Below, piece by piece: positions 25,229 through 33,856 of a stretch of 64,000 bases of DNA. The notes under the pieces were generated by a model. That model was not told the DNA's origin, did not search any database, and was given only the letters and a program-made list of their open reading frames with translations. Each line of letters opens with the position of its first letter. Within the stretch, counting starts at the first letter, position 1. Source of the stretch: Actinomycetota bacterium (lineage in GTDB: Bacteria; Actinomycetota; Acidimicrobiia; Acidimicrobiales; Ilumatobacteraceae); assembly GCA_016700055.1 (NCBI GenBank), contig CP064997.1:1984001-2048000 (forward strand). The letters are read 5' to 3'. The position numbers were made by a program, and so were the translations under genes.

Positions 25229-26670
25229 CGTGGGGGAGTGCTCGGGACGTAGAGACGGTTGAAGAACTCGACCAGCACGCGCTCGGCCAGCTCCGGTGGG
25301 CACACGTTGAGGATCGCGTTGATCCCGGCGGTGCGCTCGGGCACCTCGGGGGCGCCGCCCTCGCTGCCCATCCCCGCGCCGGCCAGCAGCAGGTCGAACT
25401 CGTCGTCGCCCAAGGTGGCCGGGTCGAGCGAGTGCAGCAGCGCGACCAGCGCGTCGTCGACGGGCGGCGTCGGCGCGGCCTTGGCCCGCTCGCACGCTGC
25501 GGCCAGGTCGGTGAGGAGCTCGGGCACCAGCGCGAGGCTGGCTCCGCCGACCGACAGGTGGATGTTCTCCCTGCTGCCGGCGAAGCCGAGCTGGGGCTGC
25601 ACGAACCAGCGCTGGGCGCGCATCTCGTCGACGACGTCGAACACGTTCACCGTGTCGCTCGAGAGCGCGATCAGGGTCGACTCCGGATCACCCATCACCG
25701 CCAGATCGTCGATGTCCTCGATCCCGGCTCGGATGGCGTCGACCGCGGCGAGCGTGCGTTCGGCGATGTCGCGGAACCCGACATCACCGACGTAGTTCAG
25801 CACCGCCCACGTGGCGGCAAGCGCCCCTCCGGACTTCGTGCTCTGGAAGGTGGTGTTGATCACCGTGTAGCCGGTCCACGCCGCCTTTGCGTAGAGCTGG
25901 TGACGGCGCAACGAGGCGTCGCGGTAGAGCACCACCGATGCACCCTTCGGGCAGTACGCGTACTTGTGGAAGTCCATCGACATCGACGTCACGCCGGGAA
26001 CCGCGAAGTCGAAGTCGGTCACCTCGCGCCCGAGGTCGCGGAAGTACGGCAGCACGAATCCGCCGATGCAGCCGTCGACGTGCAACAGCAGGTCACGCTC
26101 GAGGGCCAGCCTGCCCAACTCGGGGATCGGGTCGACGACCCCGTGCGCGTACGAGACGGCCGAACCGACCAGCAGGATCGTGCGGTCGTCGCACGCCGCC
26201 GCCATCGCGTCGACGTCGGCCTTCCAAGTGGTGGTGTCAACCGGCACCGACACCGCCTGCACGCCGAAGTAGTGCGCGGCCTTGTGGAACGAGGCGTGCG
26301 CGGTGACCGGCAGCACCATGGTCGGATCGGTCAGGTCGGGTCGCAGCGTTCGGGCCCGGTCACGAGCGGCCTTGACCGCCATCATGATCGACTCGGTACC
26401 ACCGGTGGTGAAGTTGCCGACCACCATGTCGTCGCCGCGGAGATGGTCGCGGGCGATGCCGACGACGTCGTTCTCCAGGCGCAGCAGCGACGGGAACACG
26501 GTCGGGTCGAGCGCGTTCTCGTCGTAGAAGTCGACCAGCGCGCGCTTGGCGACGCGGTCGATGTCTGCCCGGCCCGGGTCGTACACGTACGCCCACGTCC
26601 GCCCGCCCTTGGTGTCGAGGTCGCCGGCGCGGTACTGCGCCAGCCGCTCGAACAGCTCCTCTTCCGACAT
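25210..26670 (-). CDS. PLP-dependent decarboxylase/lyase (group II; glutamate decarboxylase / sphingosine-phosphate lyase type)
   Basis: This 486-residue fold-type I PLP enzyme starts MSEEELFERLAQYRAGD. It has the group II pattern: NFTTGGTESIMMAVKAAR (phosphate-binding), VHVDGCIGGFVLPYF-like Asp region, and SMDFHKYAYCPKGASVVLYR, where K236 should form the Schiff base. The overall layout is closer to sphingosine-1-phosphate lyase/archaeal tyrosine decarboxylase than to E. coli GadB. Substrate is uncertain. The C-terminal residues PPRSRSDL come from the 47-bp repeat, which supplies the stop. Two methionines/GTG near 26670-26679 could serve as start. Confidence 0.82.
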   Translation of the reverse strand: MSEEELFERLAQYRAGDLDTKGGRTWAYVYDPGRADIDRVAKRALVDFYDENALDPTVFPSLLRLENDVVGIARDHLRGDDMVVGNFTTGGTESIMMAVKAARDRARTLRPDLTDPTMVLPVTAHASFHKAAHYFGVQAVSVPVDTTTWKADVDAMAAACDDRTILLVGSAVSYAHGVVDPIPELGRLALERDLLLHVDGCIGGFVLPYFRDLGREVTDFDFAVPGVTSMSMDFHKYAYCPKGASVVLYRDASLRRHQLYAKAAWTGYTVINTTFQSTKSGGALAATWAVLNYVGDVGFRDIAERTLAAVDAIRAGIEDIDDLAVMGDPESTLIALSSDTVNVFDVVDEMRAQRWFVQPQLGFAGSRENIHLSVGGASLALVPELLTDLAAACERAKAAPTPPVDDALVALLHSLDPATLGDDEFDLLLAGAGMGSEGGAPEVPERTAGINAILNVCPPELAERVLVEFFNRLYVPSTPPRSRSDL

Positions 26671-26717
26671 CGCTCCCACCTCACGAAACTACGTGCTGGG
26701 AAGCAGCGCCTCTCACG

Positions 26718-26764
26718 TTCTCGGTCGGATGAGTCGCGCTATGTGTCACAAATCCGACCGAGAA
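26718..26764 (+). repeat. 47-bp palindromic element, copy 6
   Basis: Inner variant GAG. It lies 12 nt downstream of the GH3 stop (26777, minus strand) and 48 nt upstream of the decarboxylase start. Confidence 0.95.
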
Positions 26765-26776
26765 CGCGGGCATGGA

Positions 26777-28951
26777 TCAAAGGGTGACCGCCACACGGAT
26801 GGCGTCAGGGTCCTCGGCGTGGCGGGCGACGCGGAACACGTGACGGCCGGTCGGTTGCCGCCACGCGTGTGCTTCGGGGTCGCGGGTGGAGAGGCGGTCG
26901 AGTGGCACCTGCAGCTCGAAGCGCTTGGTCTCGCCGGCGGGGACCTCGACGCGGAGGAAGCCGACGAGCCTCGCCGGTGCATCGGCGTCGGGGAGATCGG
27001 CGTAGAGCTGCACCACGTCGGCGCCAGCGCGGGCGCCCACGTTGCGCAGTGCCCCCGTGGCCACGACTGCGCCACCGACGACCGAGACTGCGACGTCGTC
27101 GAGCAGCTCGAACCCGGTGTACGACAGCCCGAAGCCGAACGGGAACGCCGCTGCTTGCCCCGTGCGTCGCAGGTGCCACCACCCGTGCCAGCGGTCGTAG
27201 GTGAACGAGGTGGCCTCACGGTCGAACGGCGGGAGGTGCGACTCGTCGGCCGGAACGCTGAAGGGGAGTCGCGCCGAAGGGTTGACGTGCCCGAGCAGGA
27301 CGTCGGCCAGGCCTGGCCCGGCCTGGCAACCGGCGTACCAGGACTGGACGAGCGCAGGGACGGAGTCGACCCACTCGGTGACGACGACAGCGCTGCCGGA
27401 CTGGATGACGACGACGGTGCACGGGTTGGCAGCGGCGGCGGCCCGGATCAGGGCGACGTCGGCCTCGGGTAGCCGTAGAGACGTGCGATCACCGCCGATG
27501 CTGAAGCCGACCGGTCGCTCCTTGATGCGCTCCGGCACGGTCCTTTCGGCCAGCAGGGCGACGGCGGCCTGGAACTCGGCGACGACCTCGGGCTCGTCGG
27601 CGGGAGGGAACAGGTCGCGCAGCGACGGGTCTGTCTGGCCGATGTACTCGCCCTCGTCGAGGAACGTGTAGCCGACCACCACCACCGCGGCGTCGGCATC
27701 GGCGGCCAGCGCCGCAGCCCGCGCCGGGTCACTGCCGTCGTCGTGAGTCACGGCACCGAACGCGCTCTGCAGGCCGCCCAGCACGGTGTGGCATTCGAGA
27801 TCCCAGACGTCGCTCGACCCACCGTCGCCGATGTTCACCCGGTCGGCGAGGCGGCCGACCACCGCCAGCCGGGCGTCGGGTGCCAGCGGCAGACCGGGCT
27901 TCCCCGCTACGGGCTCGTTGCGCAACAGGACGATCGACCGCGCGGCGACCTCGCGCGCCAGATCGCGGTGCTTCGCCGTTCCGGTCACCTCGGGCGGCGG
28001 GGGCGGAGCCGAGAGCACGTCTTCGAAGCGCAGCAGGGTGGCGACGAGGTGCCGGACCGCGGTGTCGACGTCGTCCCACGACGCCTCGCCACGTTCGAGG
28101 GCGGACGGCAGGTCACGGAAGCGCACCATGCGGTAGGGCATCTCGAGACCGAGGCCGGCCGCGAGGGATGTCGCGGCGTCGCGGAGGCCGAAGATCCAGT
28201 CGCTGATGACGAAGCCGCGAAAGCCCCACTCGCCGCGCAGCACGTCGGTGAGCAGCGCGTGGCTCTGGCCGCACCACTCGCCGTTGACGGAGTTGTAGGC
28301 GGACATCACCGCCGCCGCGCCTTCGTCGACGATCCGCTTGAAGTGGGGCAGGTACACCTCGTGGAGGGCGACCTCGTCGATCTCGATGTCGACGGAGAAG
28401 CGGGCGTTTTCCATCGAGTTGCAGGCGAAGTGCTTCACGCACGCCATCACGTGGTGTTGCAGGCCGCGGGTGAAGGCGGCGCCGAGCTCGCCGACGTGGA
28501 ACGGGTCCTCGCCGTAGGTCTCCTGCGCTCTTCCCCACGCCGGGTGGCGGAGCACGTTCACGCAGACCGCGCCGGTGAGGTTGGCGCCAGCCGCGCGCAG
28601 CTCTCGGCCGATGGCGTCGCCGACCCGCTCCTCGAGCTCGGGGTCCCACGTGGCGCCGCGGGCCATCGAGACGGGGAAGGCGGTGGCATTGCCGATGGCG
28701 CAGCCGCGGGGACCGTCGGAGAAGGAGATCCCCGCCAGCCCGACGCGCTCGACGCGGGCCGCGTGGAACGGGGTGCGGTGGTAGCCGCCGCCCACGAGGA
28801 AGGTGAGCCCGGCCCAGGTGGGCGCGTCGCCGTCGAGGCACCACAGCCGTTCCTCGGGGGTCATCGACCCGACCAGATCGCGTGCGGCCGCTTCGGGTTC
28901 GGCCCCGCCGCGCACTGCCGCGCGGGCGTCGTCGAAGGTTGCGATGGTCAC
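26777..28951 (-). CDS. GH3-family beta-glucosidase-like glycosidase
   Basis: This 724-residue protein has the three-domain GH3 layout. The TIM-barrel carries SFSDGPRGCAIGNATAFPVS, CVKHFACNSMENARFSVD and GFRGFVISDWIFGLRD, where D251 is the nucleophile. The alpha/beta sandwich carries SIVLLRNEP and RLAVVGRLADRVNIGDGGSS. A C-terminal fibronectin III-like domain follows FPFGFGLSYTGFELLD. No signal peptide is present, so it should act in the cytosol on imported beta-glucosides or related disaccharides. It diverges from the kdp operon, with 235 bp between starts. Confidence 0.9.
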   Translation of the reverse strand: MTIATFDDARAAVRGGAEPEAAARDLVGSMTPEERLWCLDGDAPTWAGLTFLVGGGYHRTPFHAARVERVGLAGISFSDGPRGCAIGNATAFPVSMARGATWDPELEERVGDAIGRELRAAGANLTGAVCVNVLRHPAWGRAQETYGEDPFHVGELGAAFTRGLQHHVMACVKHFACNSMENARFSVDIEIDEVALHEVYLPHFKRIVDEGAAAVMSAYNSVNGEWCGQSHALLTDVLRGEWGFRGFVISDWIFGLRDAATSLAAGLGLEMPYRMVRFRDLPSALERGEASWDDVDTAVRHLVATLLRFEDVLSAPPPPPEVTGTAKHRDLAREVAARSIVLLRNEPVAGKPGLPLAPDARLAVVGRLADRVNIGDGGSSDVWDLECHTVLGGLQSAFGAVTHDDGSDPARAAALAADADAAVVVVGYTFLDEGEYIGQTDPSLRDLFPPADEPEVVAEFQAAVALLAERTVPERIKERPVGFSIGGDRTSLRLPEADVALIRAAAAANPCTVVVIQSGSAVVVTEWVDSVPALVQSWYAGCQAGPGLADVLLGHVNPSARLPFSVPADESHLPPFDREATSFTYDRWHGWWHLRRTGQAAAFPFGFGLSYTGFELLDDVAVSVVGGAVVATGALRNVGARAGADVVQLYADLPDADAPARLVGFLRVEVPAGETKRFELQVPLDRLSTRDPEAHAWRQPTGRHVFRVARHAEDPDAIRVAVTL

Positions 28952-29053
28952 GGTGGCCCCTTCCGGTACGAGGTCCCAATCATGCGGCGCCGGGCGGCAC
29001 CGTCTTTCACCGGACGGTCGGGCAGCCGTCGAAGGCGAAAGCGGCGGCCCCCG

Positions 29054-29090
29054 CTAAGGACCAGTTAAGACCGCTCCCCGGTCCGCTAAG
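29054..29090 (+). promoter_or_regulatory. Candidate KdpE binding region upstream of kdp
   Basis: Three YTAAG repeats occur: CTAAG at 29054, TTAAG at 29065 and CTAAG at 29086. The first two are 11 bp apart and the third is 21 bp further, i.e. one and about two helical turns. OmpR-family response regulators such as KdpE bind direct repeats at this spacing. The region is 97-133 bp upstream of the first kdp-operon start. Binding is inference. Confidence 0.4.
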
Positions 29091-29186
29091 AGCGAACTAC
29101 GACCGTCGTCTTCGGCGATCGGCGCCAGCATGATCGTCGACGGCAAGGCCGGCGAGAGGCCGACCGATCGTGCAAAGGAGACCGCA

Positions 29187-29357
29187 ATGCAAGACGTGAT
29201 CTACGTCGGGATCCCGATCGTGTTCTTCGCGATCTGCGTCGCCTACGTGCGCGGATTGGACCGCCTGGTGCGCAGCGGCGAGGAGACCGAGCGCACGACA
29301 GACGTGGCCGAACCGGCGATGCCGGGTGGGTTCGGAGCTGCCGAGGCGATGTCATGA
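29187..29357 (+). CDS. Small membrane protein leading the kdp operon
   Basis: The 56-residue product starts at ATG 29187, six bases after AGGAGA. It has one TM helix (MQDVIYVGIPIVFFAICVAY) followed by VRGLDRLVRSGEETERT and a polar tail. Short proteins with a VRG/RACDRL-type segment after one helix are, as far as I recall, common just upstream of kdpF in actinobacteria. Its stop overlaps kdpF by ATGA. It may stabilise the Kdp complex, as KdpF does; this is inference. Confidence 0.75.
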   Translation: MQDVIYVGIPIVFFAICVAYVRGLDRLVRSGEETERTTDVAEPAMPGGFGAAEAMS

Positions 29358-29443
29358 CCGCCGACAACCTCGTCGCCTTGTTCATCGCCGTCCTGCTGAC
29401 CGGGTTCTTGGTCGGGGCGTTGCTGTTCCCGGAGAAGTTCTGA
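29354..29443 (+). CDS. kdpF: KdpF, small subunit of the K+-transporting ATPase
   Basis: This 29-residue peptide is one TM helix, LVALFIAVLLTGFLVGALLF, ending in PEKF. That matches KdpF, whose C-terminus is typically (R/H)PE(R/K)F. KdpF stabilises the KdpABC complex in the membrane. It overlaps the preceding stop by ATGA and the kdpA start by TGATG (29441-29445), showing translational coupling. It is too short for most ORF callers. Confidence 0.92.
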   Translation: MTADNLVALFIAVLLTGFLVGALLFPEKF

Positions 29444-31161
29444 TGTCGGCCGCCAGCTGGGTGCAGTTCTTCGCGTTGATCGCGCTGGTCCTCGTCACCG
29501 GCGTACCGCTCGGGCGATACATGGCTCGGGTCTACGGAGACGGTGAACGCGCGCCGGGCGATCGGTTCTTCACGCCGATCGAGAACGTCTTCTATCGAGT
29601 GTGCCGGATCGATCCGCAGCGAGAGCAGCGCTGGACCGTCTACGCGTACTCGCTGATCGGGTTCAGCCTGATGTCGTTCCTGATGCTGTATCTCATCCTG
29701 CGGCTCCAGGGCGCGATGCCGGTCAACCCGACCGATGTCGGCGCGGTGATCCCGCACCTGTCGTTCAACACCGCGGTCAGCTTCGTGACCAACACGAACT
29801 GGCAGTCCTACGGCGGCGAGGACACGATGAGCCACTTCACCCAGATGATTGGCTTGACGGTGCAGAACTTCGTGTCGGCCGCAGTCGGCATGGCCACCGT
29901 CGCGGCGCTGATCCGCGGGTTGGCGCGTCGTCGGGCGGGCACGATCGGCAACTTCTGGGTCGACCTGACCCGCGGCGTGACCCGCATCCTGTTGCCGCTG
30001 TCGATCCTCGTCGCGGTGGTGTTGATCGGCCTCGGCGTGGTCCAGAACCTGAGCGGCTTCACCGCGGCCACCACGATCGAGGCCGGCACCGAGCAGCTCA
30101 TCCCCGGAGGCCCGGTGGCGAGCCAGGTGGCGATTCGCCAGCTCGGCACGAACGGCGGCGGCTTCTACAACACCAACGCCGCCCACCCGTTCGAGAACCC
30201 GACCGGGCTCACCAACTTCATCGAGCTCTGGGCCGAGGTCGTGATCCCGTTCGCGTTCGCGTTCACGTTCGGGCGGATGGTCAAGGACCGCCGCCAGGGC
30301 CGCGCCGTGTTCGCGGTGATGTTCGTCCTGTGGGCCGGCGCGTCGCTCGCCGCGATGGGCCTGGAAGGCAACGGCAACCCGCGCCTCGACGCGCTCGGCG
30401 CCGATCAGTCGGTGAGCGCCGAGCAGTCGGGCGGGAACATGGAAGGCAAGGAGATCCGCTTCGGAACGGCCGCTTCGGGTCTCTACGCGGCATCGACGAC
30501 CGGCACCTCGACGGGGTCGGTGAACTCGATGCACGACAGCTTCACCCCGCTCGGCGGGGGAGTGGTGATGGCCCACATGATGCTCGGGGAAGTGAGCCCG
30601 GGCGGGGTCGGCGTCGGGCTGAGCGGCGTGCTGGTGATGGCCATCCTGGCGGTGTTCATCGCCGGGTTGATGGTGGGACGGACACCTGAGTTCCTCGGCA
30701 AGAAGATCCAGTCCAACGAGATGAAGATGGTCGCCCTGTACGTGCTCGCGATGCCGGCAGCGGTACTCGGGTTCACCGGGGCGTCGATGCTCGTCGGATC
30801 GGTGCTCGACACGACGATGTGGAACACCGGATCACACGGGTTCAGCGAGATCCTCTACGCCTTCGCCTCGGCGGGCAACAACAACGGCTCGGCCTTCGCC
30901 GGGATCACCGCCAACACCCACTGGATGAACACCACGTTGGGCATCGCGATGCTGATCGGGCGCTTCTTACTGATCCTTCCCGTCCTCGCCATCGCCGGCG
31001 CGCTTGCCCAGAAGCGGGCCACGCCGGCCACCGCGGGCACGTTCCCCACCCACACCCCGCTGTTCGTCGGCCTCGTCGTCGGCGTGATCTTGATCGTCGG
31101 CGGACTGACCTTCTTCCCCGCGCTGGCTCTCGGCCCCATCGTCGAGCACCTGTCCCTCTAG
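29443..31161 (+). CDS. kdpA: KdpA, K+-binding channel-like subunit of the Kdp ATPase
   Basis: This 572-residue membrane subunit has about ten helices and the four pore-loop regions that bind K+: FNTAVSFVTNTNWQSYGGE, LGTNGGGFYNTNAAHPFENP, the LGGGVVMAHMMLGEVSPGGV loop, and FASAGNNNGSAFAGITANT. Length matches the family. Start is the ATG that overlaps the kdpF stop. With KdpB it forms the high-affinity K+ uptake P-type ATPase, induced at low external K+ by KdpDE, whose genes follow. Confidence 0.97.
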   Translation: MSAASWVQFFALIALVLVTGVPLGRYMARVYGDGERAPGDRFFTPIENVFYRVCRIDPQREQRWTVYAYSLIGFSLMSFLMLYLILRLQGAMPVNPTDVGAVIPHLSFNTAVSFVTNTNWQSYGGEDTMSHFTQMIGLTVQNFVSAAVGMATVAALIRGLARRRAGTIGNFWVDLTRGVTRILLPLSILVAVVLIGLGVVQNLSGFTAATTIEAGTEQLIPGGPVASQVAIRQLGTNGGGFYNTNAAHPFENPTGLTNFIELWAEVVIPFAFAFTFGRMVKDRRQGRAVFAVMFVLWAGASLAAMGLEGNGNPRLDALGADQSVSAEQSGGNMEGKEIRFGTAASGLYAASTTGTSTGSVNSMHDSFTPLGGGVVMAHMMLGEVSPGGVGVGLSGVLVMAILAVFIAGLMVGRTPEFLGKKIQSNEMKMVALYVLAMPAAVLGFTGASMLVGSVLDTTMWNTGSHGFSEILYAFASAGNNNGSAFAGITANTHWMNTTLGIAMLIGRFLLILPVLAIAGALAQKRATPATAGTFPTHTPLFVGLVVGVILIVGGLTFFPALALGPIVEHLSL

Positions 31162-31170
31162 GAGCCGATC

Positions 31171-33261
31171 GTGCAGACCCTCACCTCATCCACCCCCGAA
31201 CCCGCCGCGTCGTCGTCGCGTGCCTCTGCGCGGCCGTTGTTCGAGTCCGCGATCGTCCGCCAGGCGGCGATCGACAGCGTCCGCAAGCTCGACCCCCGCA
31301 TCCAGCTGCGCAACCCGGTGATGTTCGTCGTGCTCGTCGGCAGCGTCTTGACCACGATCCTGTTCGTTCGCGATCTGGGCGAGTCGACCCGGGCCGAGAA
31401 CGTCTTCGCCGGGCTGGTCGCGGCCTGGCTGTGGTTCACGCTGCTGTTCGCCAACTTCGCCGAGGCGATGGCCGAAGGGCGCGGCAAGGCCCAGGCGGCC
31501 ACGCTGCGCAAGGCCAGGGCCGAGACGATGGCCCACCGTCGCCGGGCGGACGGCACGCTCGAGGAGGTCGCATCGTCGCAGCTGACCGTCGACGACGTCG
31601 TCGTCGTGTCGGCGGGGGAGATGATCCCCTCCGACGGCGACATCGTCGAAGGGATCGCTTCGGTGGACGAGTCCGCGATCACCGGCGAGTCCGCCCCCGT
31701 CATCCGCGAGGCAGGCGGGGACCGCTCCGGCGTCACCGGAGGCACCCGCGTTCTGTCGGACCAGATCGTCGTGCGGATCACCGCCCGGCCCGGCGAGACG
31801 TTCCTCGACCGCATGATCGCTCTCGTCGAGGGCGCCAGCCGGCAGAAGACCCCGAACGAGATCGCCCTCAACACTCTCCTCGCGGTGCTGACGATCGTCT
31901 TCTTGCTGGCCACCGTCACGTTGCAGCCCTTCGCCATCTACGCCGACGCCGAGCAGCACATCATCGTGTTGGTCGCGCTGCTGGTGTGCCTCATCCCGAC
32001 CACCATCGGAGCGTTGCTGTCGGCGATCGGGATCGCCGGCATGGACCGATTGGTGCAGCACAACGTGCTCGCCATGTCGGGCCGGGCGGTCGAAGCGGCA
32101 GGGGACTGCTCTACGTTGCTGCTCGACAAGACCGGCACGATCACCCTCGGCAACCGCCAGGCGGCGGAGTTCCTCCCCCTGCCGGGAGTGGGCGAGGAAC
32201 GGCTTGCCGCTGCCGCCCAGCTCGCGTCCCTGGCGGACGAGACACCGGAGGGCCGCTCGATAGTCGTGCTCGCCAAGCAGCGCTTCGGGGTGCGCGAGCG
32301 CGACGTGAGCAACGCCACGCTCGTGCCGTTCACGGCCCAGACCCGCATGAGCGGCCTCGACCTCGACGGCAACGCCGTGCGCAAGGGCGCTGGCGCGTCG
32401 GTCAAGGAGTGGGTGATCGACGAGGGCGGTCGCGTGCCCGACGGATTGGACCGTCTCATCGAGGACGTCGCCACCGCCGGTGGCACCCCCCTGGTCGTCG
32501 CCGAGCGTCACGGCGGCAGCGTCGAGATCCTCGGGGTCGTCCACCTGAAGGACATCGTCAAGGAGGGGATCCGCCAGCGCTTCGACCAGCTCCGGGCGAT
32601 GGGCATCCGCACGGTGATGATCACCGGCGACAACCCGCTGACCGCTCAGGCGATCGCCACCGAGGCCGGCGTCGACGACTTCCTGGCAGAGGCCAAGCCG
32701 CAGGACAAGATGGACCTCATCCGCCGCGAGCAGGCCGGGGGGCGGCTGGTGGCGATGACCGGCGACGGCACGAACGACGCCCCCGCGCTCGCGCAGGCCG
32801 ACGTCGGCGTGGCGATGAACACCGGCACGCAGGCTGCGAAGGAAGCGGGGAACATGGTCGACCTCGACTCCAACCCGACCAAGCTCATCGAGATCGTCGA
32901 GATCGGCAAGCAGCTGCTCATCACCCGCGGCGCGCTCACCACGTTCTCCATCGCGAACGACGTCGCCAAGTACTTCGCGATCATCCCCGCGATGTTCATG
33001 GGCGTGTTCCCGGTGCTCGACGACTTGAACGTGATGCGCCTCGAATCGCCCCGCTCGGCGATCCTCTCCGCGGTCATCTTCAACGCCGTCGTCATCATCG
33101 GGCTGATCCCGCTCGCACTGCGCGGAGTCAAGTTCCGCGCCGAGTCAGCGGTCGCGATGTTGCGCCGCAACCTGCTCGTCTACGGCCTCGGCGGGATCGT
33201 CGCCCCGTTCGTCGGCATCAAGCTCATCGACCTCATCATCACCACCATCGGAGTCTCGTGA
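31171..33261 (+). CDS. kdpB: KdpB, catalytic P-type ATPase subunit
   Basis: The 696-residue protein is a type IA P-type ATPase. It has the actuator motif SAITGESAPVIREAGG, phosphorylation motif LLLDKTGTITLGN with D319, nucleotide-domain features, hinge AMTGDGTNDAPALAQADVGV, and the C-terminal helices. GTG 31171 follows a weak AGGAG nine bases after the kdpA stop. All catalytic residues are present. It hydrolyses ATP to drive K+ through KdpA. Its stop overlaps the kdpC start by TGATG. Confidence 0.97.
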   Translation: MQTLTSSTPEPAASSSRASARPLFESAIVRQAAIDSVRKLDPRIQLRNPVMFVVLVGSVLTTILFVRDLGESTRAENVFAGLVAAWLWFTLLFANFAEAMAEGRGKAQAATLRKARAETMAHRRRADGTLEEVASSQLTVDDVVVVSAGEMIPSDGDIVEGIASVDESAITGESAPVIREAGGDRSGVTGGTRVLSDQIVVRITARPGETFLDRMIALVEGASRQKTPNEIALNTLLAVLTIVFLLATVTLQPFAIYADAEQHIIVLVALLVCLIPTTIGALLSAIGIAGMDRLVQHNVLAMSGRAVEAAGDCSTLLLDKTGTITLGNRQAAEFLPLPGVGEERLAAAAQLASLADETPEGRSIVVLAKQRFGVRERDVSNATLVPFTAQTRMSGLDLDGNAVRKGAGASVKEWVIDEGGRVPDGLDRLIEDVATAGGTPLVVAERHGGSVEILGVVHLKDIVKEGIRQRFDQLRAMGIRTVMITGDNPLTAQAIATEAGVDDFLAEAKPQDKMDLIRREQAGGRLVAMTGDGTNDAPALAQADVGVAMNTGTQAAKEAGNMVDLDSNPTKLIEIVEIGKQLLITRGALTTFSIANDVAKYFAIIPAMFMGVFPVLDDLNVMRLESPRSAILSAVIFNAVVIIGLIPLALRGVKFRAESAVAMLRRNLLVYGLGGIVAPFVGIKLIDLIITTIGVS

Positions 33262-33830
33262 TGCGCCGTCAACTGCTTCCCTCATTGGGCATGGTGCTCA
33301 TCTTCACCGTGCTCGTCGGACTCGCCTACCCGCTGGCGATGACCGGTATCGGCCAGTTGGCCTTCGGCGACTCCGCCGACGGCCAGCTGGTCGAACGCGA
33401 CGGTCAGGTGGTCGGCTCCCGCCTGATCGGCCAAGCCTTCGTGGAACCGCAGTACTTCCACCCCCGGCCCTCGGCTACCGGCTACACACCTGGCCCCGGT
33501 TACGCCTACGGCTCCAACGAAGGCCCGACGAGCGAACGCTTCCTCAGCGGTGTCGCCGACCTCGTGGCGGCCTACCGGGAGGAGAACGGCCTGGCCGACG
33601 ACGCGCGCGTGCCCGTAGACGCGGTCACGGGATCGGGCAGCAGCCTCGACCCGGCGATCTCCGTCGCCAACGCCCGCATCCAGGCTGCCCGCGTCGCCGC
33701 GGCAAGAGGGCTCGATGTGGACGAGGTGCTCGCGCTCGTAGACGCGAACACCGACGGTCGCTCGCTCGGGTTTCTCGGCGAGGCAGGTGTGAACGTGCTC
33801 GAGCTCAACCTCGCGCTGGACGCGCTGTGA
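33261..33830 (+). CDS. kdpC: KdpC subunit of the K+-transporting ATPase
   Basis: The 189-residue protein has one N-terminal TM helix (LGMVLIFTVLVGLAYPLAMT), then SRLIGQAFVEPQYFHPRPSA, YGSNEGPTSERFL, the conserved VPVDAVTGSGSSLDPAISVA, and a C-terminal helix. This is a complete KdpC, which is needed for assembly and raises ATP affinity. Its ATG overlaps the kdpB stop. kdpD begins 26 bp after its stop. Confidence 0.96.
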   Translation: MRRQLLPSLGMVLIFTVLVGLAYPLAMTGIGQLAFGDSADGQLVERDGQVVGSRLIGQAFVEPQYFHPRPSATGYTPGPGYAYGSNEGPTSERFLSGVADLVAAYREENGLADDARVPVDAVTGSGSSLDPAISVANARIQAARVAAARGLDVDEVLALVDANTDGRSLGFLGEAGVNVLELNLALDAL

Positions 33831-33856
33831 CGATCGGCGTGATGGACTGATCGGCG

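Noticed and set aside
24850..26787. Plus-strand frame of 645 codons
   Set aside because: It is antisense to the alpha/beta hydrolase and PLP decarboxylase and has no domain pattern.
28952..29186. c-di-AMP (ydaO-type) riboswitch upstream of kdp
   Set aside because: The 235-bp leader lacks the conserved ydaO core that I would expect; only the YTAAG repeats stand out.
30819..33830. Plus-strand frame of 1003 codons across kdpA, kdpB and kdpC
   Set aside because: Only its last 189 codons (KdpC) are real; the rest is an Arg/Pro-rich out-of-frame reading of kdpA and kdpB.
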